The notes: generated by a model from the letters alone, not told the origin. A stretch of DNA of 64,000 nucleotides from Phocaeicola dorei (GCF_013009555.1 NZ_CP046176.1:3255501-3319500), one strand, 5' to 3'; counted from the stretch's first letter, positions 35,561 through 45,306 are shown. Program-made: numbers and translations.

Positions 35561-35749
35561 AAAGAATTAAATTAAAAATCCTAGAAATTTGGAAGAAGAA
35601 AATTAGAGATATAAAGGATTATTCCCCAAAAATAATCTGTCATAAAAAAATAGAAGACCATACAAGGTAAAAAACACTATTATATAACAATCAGTAAAGC
35701 TCCTAGGCATCCTGAATACAATCTAAAAAACTATCTTATTATGCAAACA
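35561..35749. other. AT-rich intergenic stretch
   Basis: No gene seen between the mutase promoter and the hairpin after the C69 peptidase gene. Confidence 0.5.
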
Positions 35750-35772
35750 GGGGCAGAATTATAATCTGCCCC
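35750..35772 (-). terminator. Hairpin after the C69 dipeptidase gene
   Basis: GGGGCAGA pairs with TCTGCCCC around a seven-base AT loop, about 45 bp after the stop codon. There is only a weak T-run (TGTTTG) on the minus strand. Confidence 0.6.
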
Positions 35773-35815
35773 CTCCACTAATTAATCAGACTTTCAGAAC
35801 ATACAAAAATATATC

Positions 35816-37456
35816 CTATTTCATCTTATAACGTCCACCGGTGGCCTTTACCAGTTCTTCCAAAAATTCTTTGGGATATCCCGGACGTACCAAAGGAGCA
35901 CAATGACCGGTTTCAGGGCGAAGTATAGTTCCATCTTTTGCCATCTTTTTCACAGCACCATCATTATACTTCACAATCAAAAATTCACCCAACTTCTTCC
36001 AGCTGTCTATTGCCGATTCGGCTGTCATGCAACTATAGTTAGTCAAGAATTCTTTTGCTTTTACAGGATCTTTCTCATATAAACTCATGGCAGAAGATTC
36101 AATGCCAGCCTGTGCATTCGCATAAGTATCTTCCAAATTATTTTGAACGGCACGCATATCATCAATCATCAGGCTATAACGTGGACGAATCATATCGGCC
36201 ACCCAATTATAAATCCAGAATGCAGAATCCCATGAAAAAGTTACACAGTCGGCTTCTTTACCGCTATAACAATCAGGAATACGATCCGAACAACAATATA
36301 CAGGAGCAAACACTGTCATATTAGCATCATCTGTCCCAAACCATAATACTCCCCCTATTGCATCGGGCAGGCTAGCACGCATCTGTGCAACAAAAGTGAA
36401 AGCCGTTTGCTGAGTCGAGATGGGACGTTCATTGAAATATTCCTGATCTCCTACTTTAAAACTCAAGGGCGACAGACGATAAGGAGTTTTAAACGGACCT
36501 GCACCGGGATCATTAGTAATATCCAGTGGAGTACCCTCATAGTGATCGCGCATAGCTGCTTGTACATCACGTACTGAAAGTTTACGGGAAGGCTTGATAT
36601 AAAGAGGCATCGGTTCTTTGCTGTCCCCCTGGATATAAGGAAGATAGGTATCTCCCACCGACTTATTGAACATATTATAGAAACTCCATACACGCGCTTC
36701 ACAGAACCGTACACCACCAAAATCTAAAGGATTATATGCCGCCGAGAAACTGAAATCTTTATTCATACCGTCAAAATAGCCTTTTTCACGAGCGAAAGAA
36801 ATCACATCCGGAGAGTAAAGACAATTATCCTTGTCATTCATATTGAACTGATGAATCCGGCTCTGATTAGCATGTGCGGCAATACAATCATCCGGTATAC
36901 GGACTGCTACCCATACAGCACCTTTCACACCGGGACCCTTACCGATCATCTCCAAAATCCAGACTTCATTGGGATCAGCGATACTGAATGATTCGCCACT
37001 GCTATAATAACCATATTCTTTTACTAAATCCGTCATTACCTGTATGGCTTCTTTGGCTGTACGAGAACGCTGGAGAGCTACATAAATCAAACTTCCATAA
37101 TCCATAATACCGGTAGAATCAACCAATTCCTCCCGTCCACCAAAAGTAGTTTCACCTATGGTTACCTGAAATTCATTCATATTACCTACCACATTATAGG
37201 TTTGACGCGCTTCTTTTATTTGCCCTAAATATTTGCCCGAATCCCAATCATAGATATCACGCATGGTTCCTTTTTCATGCATACCGGCAGGATAGTGATA
37301 CAACTCGCCAAACATTCCGTATGAATCAGCGGAATAAGAAACGATAACAGAACCATCCACCGAGGCTCCCTTACCTACAATCAGGTTAGTGCACGCCAAA
37401 CTCTCCGTTATCGCTGCCAACAGAAAGGCAGCACCTAAAATCAGTTTATTCTTCAT
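35816..37456 (-). CDS. C69 family (U34) dipeptidase, exported
   Basis: It is an N-terminal-nucleophile dipeptidase. After the signal peptide (about 1-21, ending ESLA) the mature protein begins at CTNLIVGKGASVDGSV, so Cys22 becomes both the new N-terminus and the nucleophile, as in the family. The protein has 546 residues; FGGREELVDSTGIMDYG and ANQSRIHQFN are further conserved parts. It would clip dipeptides in the periplasm or at the surface. It is 42 bp downstream of the M23 peptidase gene and probably in one operon with it. Confidence 0.9.
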   Translation of the reverse strand: MKNKLILGAAFLLAAITESLACTNLIVGKGASVDGSVIVSYSADSYGMFGELYHYPAGMHEKGTMRDIYDWDSGKYLGQIKEARQTYNVVGNMNEFQVTIGETTFGGREELVDSTGIMDYGSLIYVALQRSRTAKEAIQVMTDLVKEYGYYSSGESFSIADPNEVWILEMIGKGPGVKGAVWVAVRIPDDCIAAHANQSRIHQFNMNDKDNCLYSPDVISFAREKGYFDGMNKDFSFSAAYNPLDFGGVRFCEARVWSFYNMFNKSVGDTYLPYIQGDSKEPMPLYIKPSRKLSVRDVQAAMRDHYEGTPLDITNDPGAGPFKTPYRLSPLSFKVGDQEYFNERPISTQQTAFTFVAQMRASLPDAIGGVLWFGTDDANMTVFAPVYCCSDRIPDCYSGKEADCVTFSWDSAFWIYNWVADMIRPRYSLMIDDMRAVQNNLEDTYANAQAGIESSAMSLYEKDPVKAKEFLTNYSCMTAESAIDSWKKLGEFLIVKYNDGAVKKMAKDGTILRPETGHCAPLVRPGYPKEFLEELVKATGGRYKMK

Positions 37457-37498
37457 TAATATATAACTTTTTAATTGTGTATAATACTTATTTTACCA

Positions 37499-39169
37499 TC
37501 AAAATTCATATTCCTCTCTTGTTTCATTTCCACAATAATCTGTCACCACCAATTCCAATTTATGGGCGACTCCTTTTTTTAACCGTTCAGGATGCTTCAT
37601 CCACAATTTCGCATTTTTGGAACTGAAACCAAACAAGGCAAATTCGCCGTCTATCTTCACCTTATAATCTTTGATACCCGTTTCCGCATCTCCTATTTTG
37701 AACTGAACCTTACCTGTCTTCCATTGCGTTTTATTTAATGGAGTTACTCGTGGAGACAAGGTATCTATAGCTACGGTATAAGTTCCCAGTTCACGGATGG
37801 AAGTCTTCATCCAACCATTCTCATAAGTTCCTCCTGCTGAACCTTTCCTTTTTCCCCACTTACGGGCTACATAATATTTCGACGTATCCTCTACAGGAAG
37901 ATGGCGTACCCCGATCATCAGCGTGCATCCAGCTTGCAAAGCTACTGGCTCATCGTGCAATTGGTACTCGTAAGAAATTGCGGCTGTATCTTTAACCACC
38001 TGACAGTTCAGTGCCACATCCTCATACAACATCCCTCGGGGGATAACCAGTTCCATACCCGGTTCCTGAACCACATTACCTTTATTCCATGCCAAATAAT
38101 GTTTTACTTGCGGATGATATTCCTCTATCGGCTGCCTATGGCCACGCACAATGAAACGATAAGTCGACTTATTACCATATAAATCAGCTAATTCATAACG
38201 AAAATGATAATCACGTTCTTCATCAATCGTAATCACCCCTCCTTCATCGTTGGCTTGTAACATGCGCAAACTATTTCCGGGAAGAATTTGTGAGCGCATC
38301 ACCCAATTATGCCTCTTTACATTCTCCTCATAGTCTGTCCAAGCATTAATCATCCGGTTCTCTTCAGGCAAAACGCCATCCACTGTACTGCGAAAAACTT
38401 CTGTCGTATCCACATAGAGTACCACGGAACGCACACCATAATTATTATGTGTACCATCCATATAGTCGTATGCCTTAATACCAGCGGCTATTTTCCCCCA
38501 AGCAGAAACCGGTTGCCCCAAAGAAGCAACAGGTATGGATTTTTTTCTTTGTGAGCCTTCCACAACCCCAGCGCCCCGCTGCGGATAAAGCATAATCATT
38601 GACGCACGTGGCGGAGTAGTGTCTTTGATTTTATCGGTATAGAATTGTAAGGGATCTATCAATTCACCAGTATCCGTACAGCGTATCTCCATATGCAGAT
38701 GCGGTCCGAAAGAATATCCTTCATTACCGCTTAAAGCAATGATTTCTCCAGCTTTGAAACTGACCTGATGAGGTTCGAATTTCAAATCCACAGCAAAAGT
38801 TTCATGCCGATATTGATATTCCTCCACTACTTTTGCCACTGCGGAAGCAAATTTCAACACATGCCCATACACTGAAGTATATCCATTGGGATGAGTAATA
38901 AAAATAGCCTGCCCATATCCGCCGGGAGTAACCAGTACACGGCTCACATATCCGTCGGCAATGCAATGAATAGGTTTTCCCACCTCTCCCTGGGTTTTAA
39001 AGTCCACTCCTCCATGAAAGTGGTTAGAACGCAGTTCACCAAAATTACCGCTCAGAGTAAGCGGAAAATCAAAAGGAGGACGGAATACAGGAGCAGCCGG
39101 TTCTTCCTGTGCCCGTACAGTGAAAATACTGCCCAAAGCTACTATGATTATATAATTTCGTAAAGTCAT
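37499..39169 (-). CDS. M23 family metallopeptidase, exported
   Basis: The protein has 556 residues with a signal peptide ending TVRAQ. The LytM/M23 domain lies in the first 180 residues: SNHFHGGVDF supplies the zinc ligands His and Asp, and GPHLHMEIR supplies the HxH pair, so the active site looks intact. It would cut peptidoglycan cross-links or glycine-rich peptides, or act as an activator. The long C-terminal part is beta-rich and of unknown role (for example IDTLSPRVTPLNKTQWKTGK). A -7 element TAAGTTTG lies at 39218-39225 on the minus strand. It is the first gene of a two-peptidase operon. Confidence 0.9.
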   Translation of the reverse strand: MTLRNYIIIVALGSIFTVRAQEEPAAPVFRPPFDFPLTLSGNFGELRSNHFHGGVDFKTQGEVGKPIHCIADGYVSRVLVTPGGYGQAIFITHPNGYTSVYGHVLKFASAVAKVVEEYQYRHETFAVDLKFEPHQVSFKAGEIIALSGNEGYSFGPHLHMEIRCTDTGELIDPLQFYTDKIKDTTPPRASMIMLYPQRGAGVVEGSQRKKSIPVASLGQPVSAWGKIAAGIKAYDYMDGTHNNYGVRSVVLYVDTTEVFRSTVDGVLPEENRMINAWTDYEENVKRHNWVMRSQILPGNSLRMLQANDEGGVITIDEERDYHFRYELADLYGNKSTYRFIVRGHRQPIEEYHPQVKHYLAWNKGNVVQEPGMELVIPRGMLYEDVALNCQVVKDTAAISYEYQLHDEPVALQAGCTLMIGVRHLPVEDTSKYYVARKWGKRKGSAGGTYENGWMKTSIRELGTYTVAIDTLSPRVTPLNKTQWKTGKVQFKIGDAETGIKDYKVKIDGEFALFGFSSKNAKLWMKHPERLKKGVAHKLELVVTDYCGNETREEYEF

Positions 39170-39324
39170 TTTCTTTATTTTATGGAGAACTCATCACAAA
39201 AATTTTGAATCTCTCCGCAAACTTACAAATAAAAAACAGAATATCCCTTAAAATAATGTTGCTAAACATACATTTATTACGAAAAAAACATATCCAGACA
39301 AAACCTACTTTTCTGACATTTTGT

Positions 39325-39332
39325 TATCTTTG
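39325..39332 (+). promoter_or_regulatory. -7 element TATCTTTG of the alanine dehydrogenase gene
   Basis: It fits TAnnTTTG and lies 30 bases before the ATG at 39363, so the frame extension upstream of that ATG is not translated. Confidence 0.6.
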
Positions 39333-39362
39333 AGGCAGTCAAACCCCTTAAATGTGACAATT

Positions 39363-40454
39363 ATGATAGTAGGAATTCCTAAAGAAATCAAAAACAACGA
39401 GAATCGTGTATCATTAACCCCTGCAGGAGCACACGAGTTGGTACAGAGAGGTCACACGGTGTATATACAACACACCGCAGGTATAAACAGCGGATTTTCC
39501 GACGAAGAGTATGAGAAAGTCGGAGCGCGTATCCTTCCTACTATAAAAGATGTGTACGCCATCGCTGAAATGATTATAAAAGTCAAGGAACCCATCAAAT
39601 GTGAATATAATCTGGTACGTAAGGACCAACTGGTATTTACATACTTCCATTTTGCCTGTGACAAAGAATTAACAGAGGCAATGATGCGTAGTGGTTCAGT
39701 ATGCCTAGCTTACGAAACTGTAACAGACAAACAAGGAGGACTGCCTCTGCTGATTCCCATGAGTGAAGTGGCGGGACGAATGTCCACTCAGGAAGGAGCA
39801 CGTTTTTTGGAGAAGCCTCAAGGAGGACGTGGTATCTTACTAGGTGGAGTTCCCGGTGTCAAACCAGCCAAAGTGCTGGTATTAGGCGGCGGCATTGTAG
39901 GAACCAATGCAGCTTTAATGGCTGCAGGGCTAGGGGCTGATGTCACAATCTGCGATATTTCATTACCCCGCCTGCGTCAGTTAAGCGAGTTCATGTCTAA
40001 AAATGTAAAAACATTATTCTCGTCCAGCCACAATATAGAAAAAGAACTGCCAACAACTGATTTGATAATCGGTGCGGTACTTATCCCCGGTGCAAAGGCC
40101 CCCCACCTCATTACACGCCCCATGCTGAAACTGATGAAAAAGGGTACCGTACTGGTAGATGTGGCCATTGACCAAGGAGGATGTTTTGAGACGTCCCATC
40201 CTACAACTCATGCCGAACCTATTTACGAAGTAGACGGTATCATCCATTACTGTGTGGCCAATATTCCGGGAGCTGTACCATGTACTTCAACCTTGGCATT
40301 AACCAATGCTACACTGCCATACGCCATCAGATTGGCAGATCTTGGTTGGAAAAAAGCTTGCGAAAACGATCCTGGACTAAAAAACGGCTTGAATATTGTC
40401 AACGGAAAGATTGTGTTTCCGGCCGTGGCAGAGGCCTTTGGCTGGAAGATTTAA
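39363..40454 (+). CDS. ald: Alanine dehydrogenase
   Basis: It catalyses the NAD-dependent conversion of L-alanine to pyruvate and ammonia in the cytoplasm. The protein has 363 residues, close to the usual 370. Family parts are MIVGIPKEIKNNENRVSLTP at the start, EPIKCEYNLV, the nucleotide loop VLVLGGGIVGTNAALMAAGL, and VDVAIDQGGCFETSHPTTH. The start at 39363 matches the family and lies just after a promoter-like element. It stands alone and ends at a good terminator. In anaerobic gut bacteria it could serve nitrogen assimilation or redox balance. Confidence 0.93.
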   Translation: MIVGIPKEIKNNENRVSLTPAGAHELVQRGHTVYIQHTAGINSGFSDEEYEKVGARILPTIKDVYAIAEMIIKVKEPIKCEYNLVRKDQLVFTYFHFACDKELTEAMMRSGSVCLAYETVTDKQGGLPLLIPMSEVAGRMSTQEGARFLEKPQGGRGILLGGVPGVKPAKVLVLGGGIVGTNAALMAAGLGADVTICDISLPRLRQLSEFMSKNVKTLFSSSHNIEKELPTTDLIIGAVLIPGAKAPHLITRPMLKLMKKGTVLVDVAIDQGGCFETSHPTTHAEPIYEVDGIIHYCVANIPGAVPCTSTLALTNATLPYAIRLADLGWKKACENDPGLKNGLNIVNGKIVFPAVAEAFGWKI

Positions 40455-40474
40455 TAAAGTATGGATCCTAATGG

Positions 40475-40510
40475 AAAAAAGGAAGGCCGTCACGAAGGTC
40501 TTCCTTTTTT
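40475..40510. terminator. Bidirectional terminator between ald and tatC
   Basis: AAAAAAGGAAG...CC pairs with GG...CTTCCTTTTTT around a loop of about nine bases. Both strands have a T-run after the stem, and both neighbouring genes end here. Confidence 0.85.
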
Positions 40511-40539
40511 ACGATATAATACTTATAAGGATTATCATC

Positions 40540-41370
40540 TCATGATTTTTCAAGCACTTCCTCCAAGGATTCTTCCTGCTGTTTTTTCCCTGTCCGACTT
40601 ACAATCCAAATGCTGACTTCGTAAAGCAAATACATGGGCACAGATACCATCATCAATGTAAAAACATCTGACGTAGGAGTGATAACAGCTCCAACTATCA
40701 GAATAATAACAATAGCATGACGACGATACCGCTTCATAAAATCAGCCGTAAGAAATCCCAGTTTGGCAAAAAGCCAACAAAGGACAGGGATCTCGAAAAC
40801 AATCCCCATCATCAGACTCATCATCATCAACGTATCCATATACGAGGACAAAGTAATCGTGTTCTCCACTTCCATACTGACCTGATAGGTAGCAAGAAAA
40901 CGGAAAGTAAGAGGAAAAATCAAAAAATAATTCAAAAGAACTCCCATCATAAAAAGAAAATAGCCCCATCCTACAACCCGGGTAGAATATTTCTTTTCAT
41001 TCTCGTATAAAGCCGGCGAGACAAAACGGAACAACTGATAAATAACATAAGGAGATGCCAACAAAAAACCCGCATAAAAAGACACACTCATATGAGTAAT
41101 GAATTGAGCCGCCAACTGGGTATTGATCATTTTCACATAAAACACTTCCGGACATAATGAAGGCATAGCCATAGAATCAGCTATCCGGCAAAAAAAATGA
41201 TAAATAATGAAATCAGCATTCTTAGGCGCTAGAACAATAGCAAAGAGCTCATCCTTAAACAAGAATGCTACCAACATTAGAAATACCACAGCCACTGCAA
41301 TGCGGAACAAGACATGGCGTAGTTCTTCCAGATGATCCCAAAAGGTCAGTATCTTCTGCTGCTGTTCCAT
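40540..41370 (-). CDS. tatC: Twin-arginine translocase subunit TatC
   Basis: TatC is the polytopic inner-membrane receptor that recognises the twin-arginine signal of folded exported proteins. The protein has 276 residues and about six membrane helices. The N-terminal motif FWDHLEELRHVLFRIAVA and LLASPYVIYQLFRFVSPALY are diagnostic. It follows tatA by 6 bp. The last residues (QEESLEEVLEKS) are acidic. Confidence 0.96.
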   Translation of the reverse strand: MEQQQKILTFWDHLEELRHVLFRIAVAVVFLMLVAFLFKDELFAIVLAPKNADFIIYHFFCRIADSMAMPSLCPEVFYVKMINTQLAAQFITHMSVSFYAGFLLASPYVIYQLFRFVSPALYENEKKYSTRVVGWGYFLFMMGVLLNYFLIFPLTFRFLATYQVSMEVENTITLSSYMDTLMMMSLMMGIVFEIPVLCWLFAKLGFLTADFMKRYRRHAIVIILIVGAVITPTSDVFTLMMVSVPMYLLYEVSIWIVSRTGKKQQEESLEEVLEKS

Positions 41371-41376
41371 TATTTG

Positions 41377-41580
41377 TCACTTTTTCGTTTCCCCTTTCTT
41401 ATCTTTCCCATCTATATCATCCTCCAACCCGTTCATCCCTTCTTTAAAACTCTTAACCCCTTTGCCCAACCCCTTCATCAGTTCGGGTATCTTCTTCCCA
41501 CCAAAGAACAAAAGAACAATCAATGCAATGAATAACACTTCCTGCATTCCTAATCCTAAAAATAATAATGTGCCTGTCAT
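41377..41580 (-). CDS. tatA: Twin-arginine translocase TatA/TatE family subunit
   Basis: It is a pore-forming Tat subunit of 67 residues: one membrane helix (about 12-30, [13 protein letters not shown]), the conserved hinge [20 protein letters not shown] (amphipathic helix) and a charged tail. It is encoded 6 bp before tatC. A separate TatB is not seen, as is usual for minimal TatAC systems. Confidence 0.93.
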   Translation of the reverse strand: MTGTLLFLGLGMQEVLFIALIVLLFFGGKKIPELMKGLGKGVKSFKEGMNGLEDDIDGKDKKGETKK

Positions 41581-41624
41581 TTTATCTATTAACTATTAAA
41601 TGATTTATCAAAAACCAAAGTCAT

Positions 41625-41732
41625 CTATTTATCGTGCTCTCCATCCATGACAACTACCAGGACATAACCAGCGCCACCATTTTCAGGTTGTTTCACAGTT
41701 TGCAACATTAACATCAAGTGTTTACAACTCAT
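41625..41732 (-). CDS. Small 35-codon ORF overlapping the ECF S-component gene by ATGA
   Basis: The ATG at 41730-41732 shares four bases (ATGA) with the stop codon of the ECF-type gene, the usual form of translational coupling. The product would be MSCKHLMLMLQTVKQPENGG followed by AGYVLVVVMDGEHDK. It has a compact hydrophobic stretch YVLVVVM and charged ends, and no signal peptide. It lies 44 bp before tatA. I do not recognise the family. The exact ATGA overlap and the position between two genes of the same strand make it more likely real than chance. Confidence 0.5.
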   Translation of the reverse strand: MSCKHLMLMLQTVKQPENGGAGYVLVVVMDGEHDK

Positions 41733-42238
41733 CTTTTTGCAATAGCTTTCAGCAATGCATAGCCGCCAAAAATCTGGAGCAACATGCCCGGAATCCCAAT
41801 CCGGAAATCCTGTGCCGCCAAATAGAAATCACCGACAAGAACCCATTCTATCAAGGTACCCACCACCTGATATGCCATAACAGTCCCCAGCAATGCAGGA
41901 ATTGTAATCTTACGGAAACGGTCTGCCATATATCCCGCCACCAACGCCAACAATACCGACTTTACCAATATAGCCGGCAGTATAGCCACAGAAGGCATTC
42001 CAAACAAGATGCTATTGGCAAGCGGAGAAAGAACAGCCGTCAACATCCCCACTTTGAATCCATATTTATAAGCACCTATTAATGTAAAGAAATAAATGGG
42101 TAACATAGCAGGACCACCCCAATGCACCAAATGACAAAGTTGCGGCAATACCACATTACCTACAATAAACACGAACGCAAATAAATAAGTATTTACGTTT
42201 GTGTAGTTTAACGAATAGAATTTTGTTGTTGATTCCAT
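41729..42238 (-). CDS. ECF-type transporter substrate-binding (S) component
   Basis: It is a small, very hydrophobic membrane protein of about 169 residues with roughly five to six helices (for example YLFAFVFIVGNVVLPQLCHL, VLSPLANSILFGMPSVAILP). This matches S-components of energy-coupling-factor transporters for vitamins or metals. I use the ATG at 42238 (MESTTKFYSLNY), since the ten codons upstream look untranslated. No ECF ATPase or T-component is next to it, so it would share a module encoded elsewhere. I saw no riboswitch before it, so the substrate is open. Confidence 0.75.
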   Translation of the reverse strand: MESTTKFYSLNYTNVNTYLFAFVFIVGNVVLPQLCHLVHWGGPAMLPIYFFTLIGAYKYGFKVGMLTAVLSPLANSILFGMPSVAILPAILVKSVLLALVAGYMADRFRKITIPALLGTVMAYQVVGTLIEWVLVGDFYLAAQDFRIGIPGMLLQIFGGYALLKAIAKR

Positions 42239-42371
42239 AAATACTAACCTTTCATTTAATTTCTGCAAATATAATCATTTCATAAAGCAAGCTCAATCTT
42301 TTTTTTCTCTTTTCTTGTTTATATTATCAAATATTCCTCTATCTTCGCAATAAATTGATAAAATTCCAACT

Positions 42372-42854
42372 ATGAAATATTATAAATTCATCTATTTTTT
42401 AGCCTTCGTCCTTGGAATATCAACATGGGCACAGGCACAAAGCACTCCTTGTACCGGAAATACATATAGTACAAATGCAGACTTCTTCCGTGCCTCGGCA
42501 TCAGCTCAGAGCGGTGACGCCACTGCCTCCAAAAAGAAGGCGATCATTACAGCCCGTACCGCAATAACTAACCAGATCAAGGCAAAAGCAGAAATGGCTG
42601 CCAAGTCTCAAAATAAATTCGGTAATGCAGAATGGGAACAATTTTTAGATCTGATCCAAATGGTTACCCAGCAAGAGGCTGCTAACTTAAAAGTAATTTG
42701 TGAAAACAGCCGACAGAACGGTGGTAAATATAAAACAGACGTTGTAGTAGAATTGCCCAAAGCAGGAGTTCTGTCCACAATCATCAACCAAATAAAAAGT
42801 GATGATAAATTAAAAGGACTTTTTGAAGAAAGCAAGTTTAAGCAAGCGTTTTAA
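42372..42854 (+). CDS. Exported LPP20-like small protein
   Basis: The protein has 160 residues with a signal peptide ending TWAQAQ (about residue 23). The core KKKAIITARTAITNQIKAKA, an Ala-rich helix after a short strand, and later YKTDVVVELPKAGVL resemble the LPP20 family of small envelope proteins, and in outline the two paralogues in the WG operon. There is no lipobox. It precedes the MgtC/DUF4010 gene by 27 bp, so the two are probably one transcript. Function unknown. Confidence 0.7.
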   Translation: MKYYKFIYFLAFVLGISTWAQAQSTPCTGNTYSTNADFFRASASAQSGDATASKKKAIITARTAITNQIKAKAEMAAKSQNKFGNAEWEQFLDLIQMVTQQEAANLKVICENSRQNGGKYKTDVVVELPKAGVLSTIINQIKSDDKLKGLFEESKFKQAF

Positions 42855-42881
42855 AACCATTTGAATCCATCAGAGGGGTCC

Positions 42882-44222
42882 ATGTGGTTTGAACAGAAAA
42901 ACCAATTACATCAACCTAATCTTGACAAATTTATGGAAAAGTTGTACGATTACCTTCCCCAGCAATTGGTTACTTTCATTCTAGTAACATTGTTCTCTTT
43001 ACTCATCGGTTTATCCCAACGGAGAATCAGTCTGAGACGAGAAGGGGAAACTACGCTTTTCGGCACAGACCGGACTTTTACTTTTATCGGTATTTTGGGA
43101 TATCTCCTCTATATACTTGACCCTAAGGAAATGCATTTATTTATGGGAGGCGGGATAATTTTAGGCATGTTACTGGGTATCAATTATTATGTCAAGCAAT
43201 CCCAGTTTCACGTGTTTGGAGTGACAACAATCATCATCGCTCTTATCACCTATTGTATGGCTCCTATCATAAGTACACAGCCTTCCTGGTTTTATGTCAT
43301 GATGGTAGTCACCGTGCTTCTTTTCACAGAAATGAAACACACCTTTACCGAACTTGTACAACGGATGCAAAATGATGAAATGATAACACTGGCAAAATTT
43401 TTGGCTATCAGCGGTATCATTTTGCCCATGTTACCCAAGGAACCTCTTATACCGGGTATCAATCTCACTCCATACACCATTTGGCTGGCTACTGTAGTCG
43501 TATCGGGCATCTCCTATTTATCCTACCTGCTGAAACAATATGTTTTCCGCGAATCAGGCACTCTAGTTTCGGGTATTATCGGTGGTCTGTATAGCAGCAC
43601 CGCTACCATTTCCATCCTTGCCCGCAAATGTAAACGGATACAAACGCATGAAATACCGGAATATGTATCTGCCATGATGCTTGCTATCAGCATGATGTTC
43701 TTGCGTTTCATGATTTTGATCCTTATATTCAGCACTTCCATCTTTCTGGATATCTACCCCTATCTGCTCATCATGTCTGTAACCGCCGCCGGCATCGGTA
43801 TATTCATCCATAAAAAGCATACTATAAAAGGCGAGCGCGAAGTTATTGAGGAGCCGGAAACGGAAAGTAATCCGCTGGAATTCAAAGTCGCTCTGATCTT
43901 TGCTTTATTATTCGTAGTATTTACATTTCTGACTCACTATACATTAATTTATGCAGGAACAGGAGGTTTGAGTATTCTCTCCATTGCAGCAGGATTAAGT
44001 GACATCACCCCTTTCATACTTAACCTGTTACAAGGCGGAAGCATTCCAGCAACTATCGTAGGAGCCTGCATCATGCAAGCTATCATCAGCAACATTGTGG
44101 TGAATATGTTCTATGCCATATTTTTTTCCTCCCGCAGAAAAGAAATACTGCCTTATGTATGGAAAGGATTCCTCACTGTCATTGGGATAAACGCTGTACT
44201 ATTACTCATCTATTACTTCTAA
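42882..44222 (+). CDS. MgtC/SapB-type membrane protein with DUF4010
   Basis: The N-terminal part (QQLVTFILVTLFSLLIGLSQ, RTFTFIGILGYLLYIL) is like MgtC/SapB membrane proteins, and the C-terminal half resembles DUF4010. About twelve helices are present in some 446 residues. The ATG at 42882 has GAGGGG five bases upstream and is my choice; an in-frame TTG at 42861 and a later ATG at 42933 (MEKLYDYLPQQ) are alternatives. It lies directly after the LPP20-like gene. The role is unknown; MgtC itself affects F-ATPase and survival in low magnesium. Confidence 0.78.
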   Translation: MWFEQKNQLHQPNLDKFMEKLYDYLPQQLVTFILVTLFSLLIGLSQRRISLRREGETTLFGTDRTFTFIGILGYLLYILDPKEMHLFMGGGIILGMLLGINYYVKQSQFHVFGVTTIIIALITYCMAPIISTQPSWFYVMMVVTVLLFTEMKHTFTELVQRMQNDEMITLAKFLAISGIILPMLPKEPLIPGINLTPYTIWLATVVVSGISYLSYLLKQYVFRESGTLVSGIIGGLYSSTATISILARKCKRIQTHEIPEYVSAMMLAISMMFLRFMILILIFSTSIFLDIYPYLLIMSVTAAGIGIFIHKKHTIKGEREVIEEPETESNPLEFKVALIFALLFVVFTFLTHYTLIYAGTGGLSILSIAAGLSDITPFILNLLQGGSIPATIVGACIMQAIISNIVVNMFYAIFFSSRRKEILPYVWKGFLTVIGINAVLLLIYYF

Positions 44223-44272
44223 ATTATATTCTCATAAAAAAGCATATGCGGATAACAGGATTTAAATCCCTA

Positions 44273-45259
44273 TCAGAAGAGTAGAATATAAGCCAATGAA
44301 CTAATACTAATCACTGCCCAAAGAGCAACACCTTGAACCAGAGGTTTCATACCGACTTGCTTCAGTACATCCATAGACAAGGAAGCTCCAATAAAAAACA
44401 TGGTAATAATCAATCCCTTACGTGCCAGTCCAGAAACGGCCTGCCCGAATTGAGGTACACCATCCAACACATAAGTATTCAGAACGATAGCTACAACGAA
44501 ATAAAGGATAAACCAAGGAATGCTTACTTTCTTACCACTCCCCTTGAAAATAAAAGATGTAGCGAATGCCAAAGGAATAATCCAAAGGGCACGGGTCAGT
44601 TTAATTGTAGTCGCCACTTTCAACGCTTCTTCACCGTATGCCGCACCTGCACCCACCACAGAACTCGTATCATGAATAGCAATAGCTGCCCAAGTACCAA
44701 ACTGTTGTTGATCTAACCCAAACGTATGACCTAACACCGGAAAAATGAACAAAGCGATAGCATTCAATACAAAGATAGTAGCCAAAGCCACAGACATCTC
44801 ACTATCTTTAGCTTTCAATACAGGCCCCACAGCAGCAATAGCGCTCCCCCCACAAATTGCAGTACCTGAACTGATAAGGTAAGCCGTATCACGGTCTACC
44901 TTCAAAAGTTTACGCCCTATAAACATACCTATAATCATTGTACCGATTACAGAAATGATCGTAAATTCCATTCCTTCCTTGCCGGAAGCCAAAGAAGCCT
45001 GAAGATTCATACCGAACCCCAATCCCACTACAGAATATTGCAACAAATATTTAGAAACCTTTTTATTGAATTTAGGATGGGCCTGTCCGCAAACTAATGC
45101 AAATATCAACCCCAGAAATAAAGATACGGGTGGAGTGACCCACCGGGAAAATGGAGCCAATACCGGAATATAGTCCATCAATAAAAAGACCGTTAACGTG
45201 GAAAGCAAGCCTACATAAATAATTTTGTTGTTTTGCTGTAAAGCTGTTACTGAAATCAT
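44273..45259 (-). CDS. YeiH/UPF0324 family putative sulfate exporter
   Basis: The protein has 328 residues with about ten hydrophobic helices. Family parts are QYSVVGLGFGMNLQASLASG, the glycine-rich GTAICGGSAIAAVGPVL and AAIAIHDTSSVVGAGAAYG. Proteins of this group are annotated as putative sulfate exporters, and in E. coli yeiH is next to the LysR regulator yeiE. Here too a LysR gene lies directly upstream (88 bp), transcribed in the same direction. A good -7 element (TACCTTTG, minus strand, 45299-45306) suggests its own promoter. The transported compound is not proven for the family. Confidence 0.88.
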   Translation of the reverse strand: MISVTALQQNNKIIYVGLLSTLTVFLLMDYIPVLAPFSRWVTPPVSLFLGLIFALVCGQAHPKFNKKVSKYLLQYSVVGLGFGMNLQASLASGKEGMEFTIISVIGTMIIGMFIGRKLLKVDRDTAYLISSGTAICGGSAIAAVGPVLKAKDSEMSVALATIFVLNAIALFIFPVLGHTFGLDQQQFGTWAAIAIHDTSSVVGAGAAYGEEALKVATTIKLTRALWIIPLAFATSFIFKGSGKKVSIPWFILYFVVAIVLNTYVLDGVPQFGQAVSGLARKGLIITMFFIGASLSMDVLKQVGMKPLVQGVALWAVISISSLAYILLF

Positions 45260-45298
45260 ATATTTTACTTTTTAACATTATTTCTCTATTTCGAGGTG

Positions 45299-45306
45299 CA
45301 AAGGTA
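45299..45306 (-). promoter_or_regulatory. -7 element TACCTTTG for the YeiH gene
   Basis: It fits TAnnTTTG on the minus strand, 40-47 bases before the ATG. A near-palindrome TTATAGGTTATAA lies about 35 bases further upstream and could be the LysR site. Confidence 0.5.

Noticed and set aside
42239..42371. Riboswitch before the ECF-type gene (thiamin, cobalamin or similar)
   Set aside because: The region is only 130 bp, AT-rich, and I saw none of the conserved boxes.
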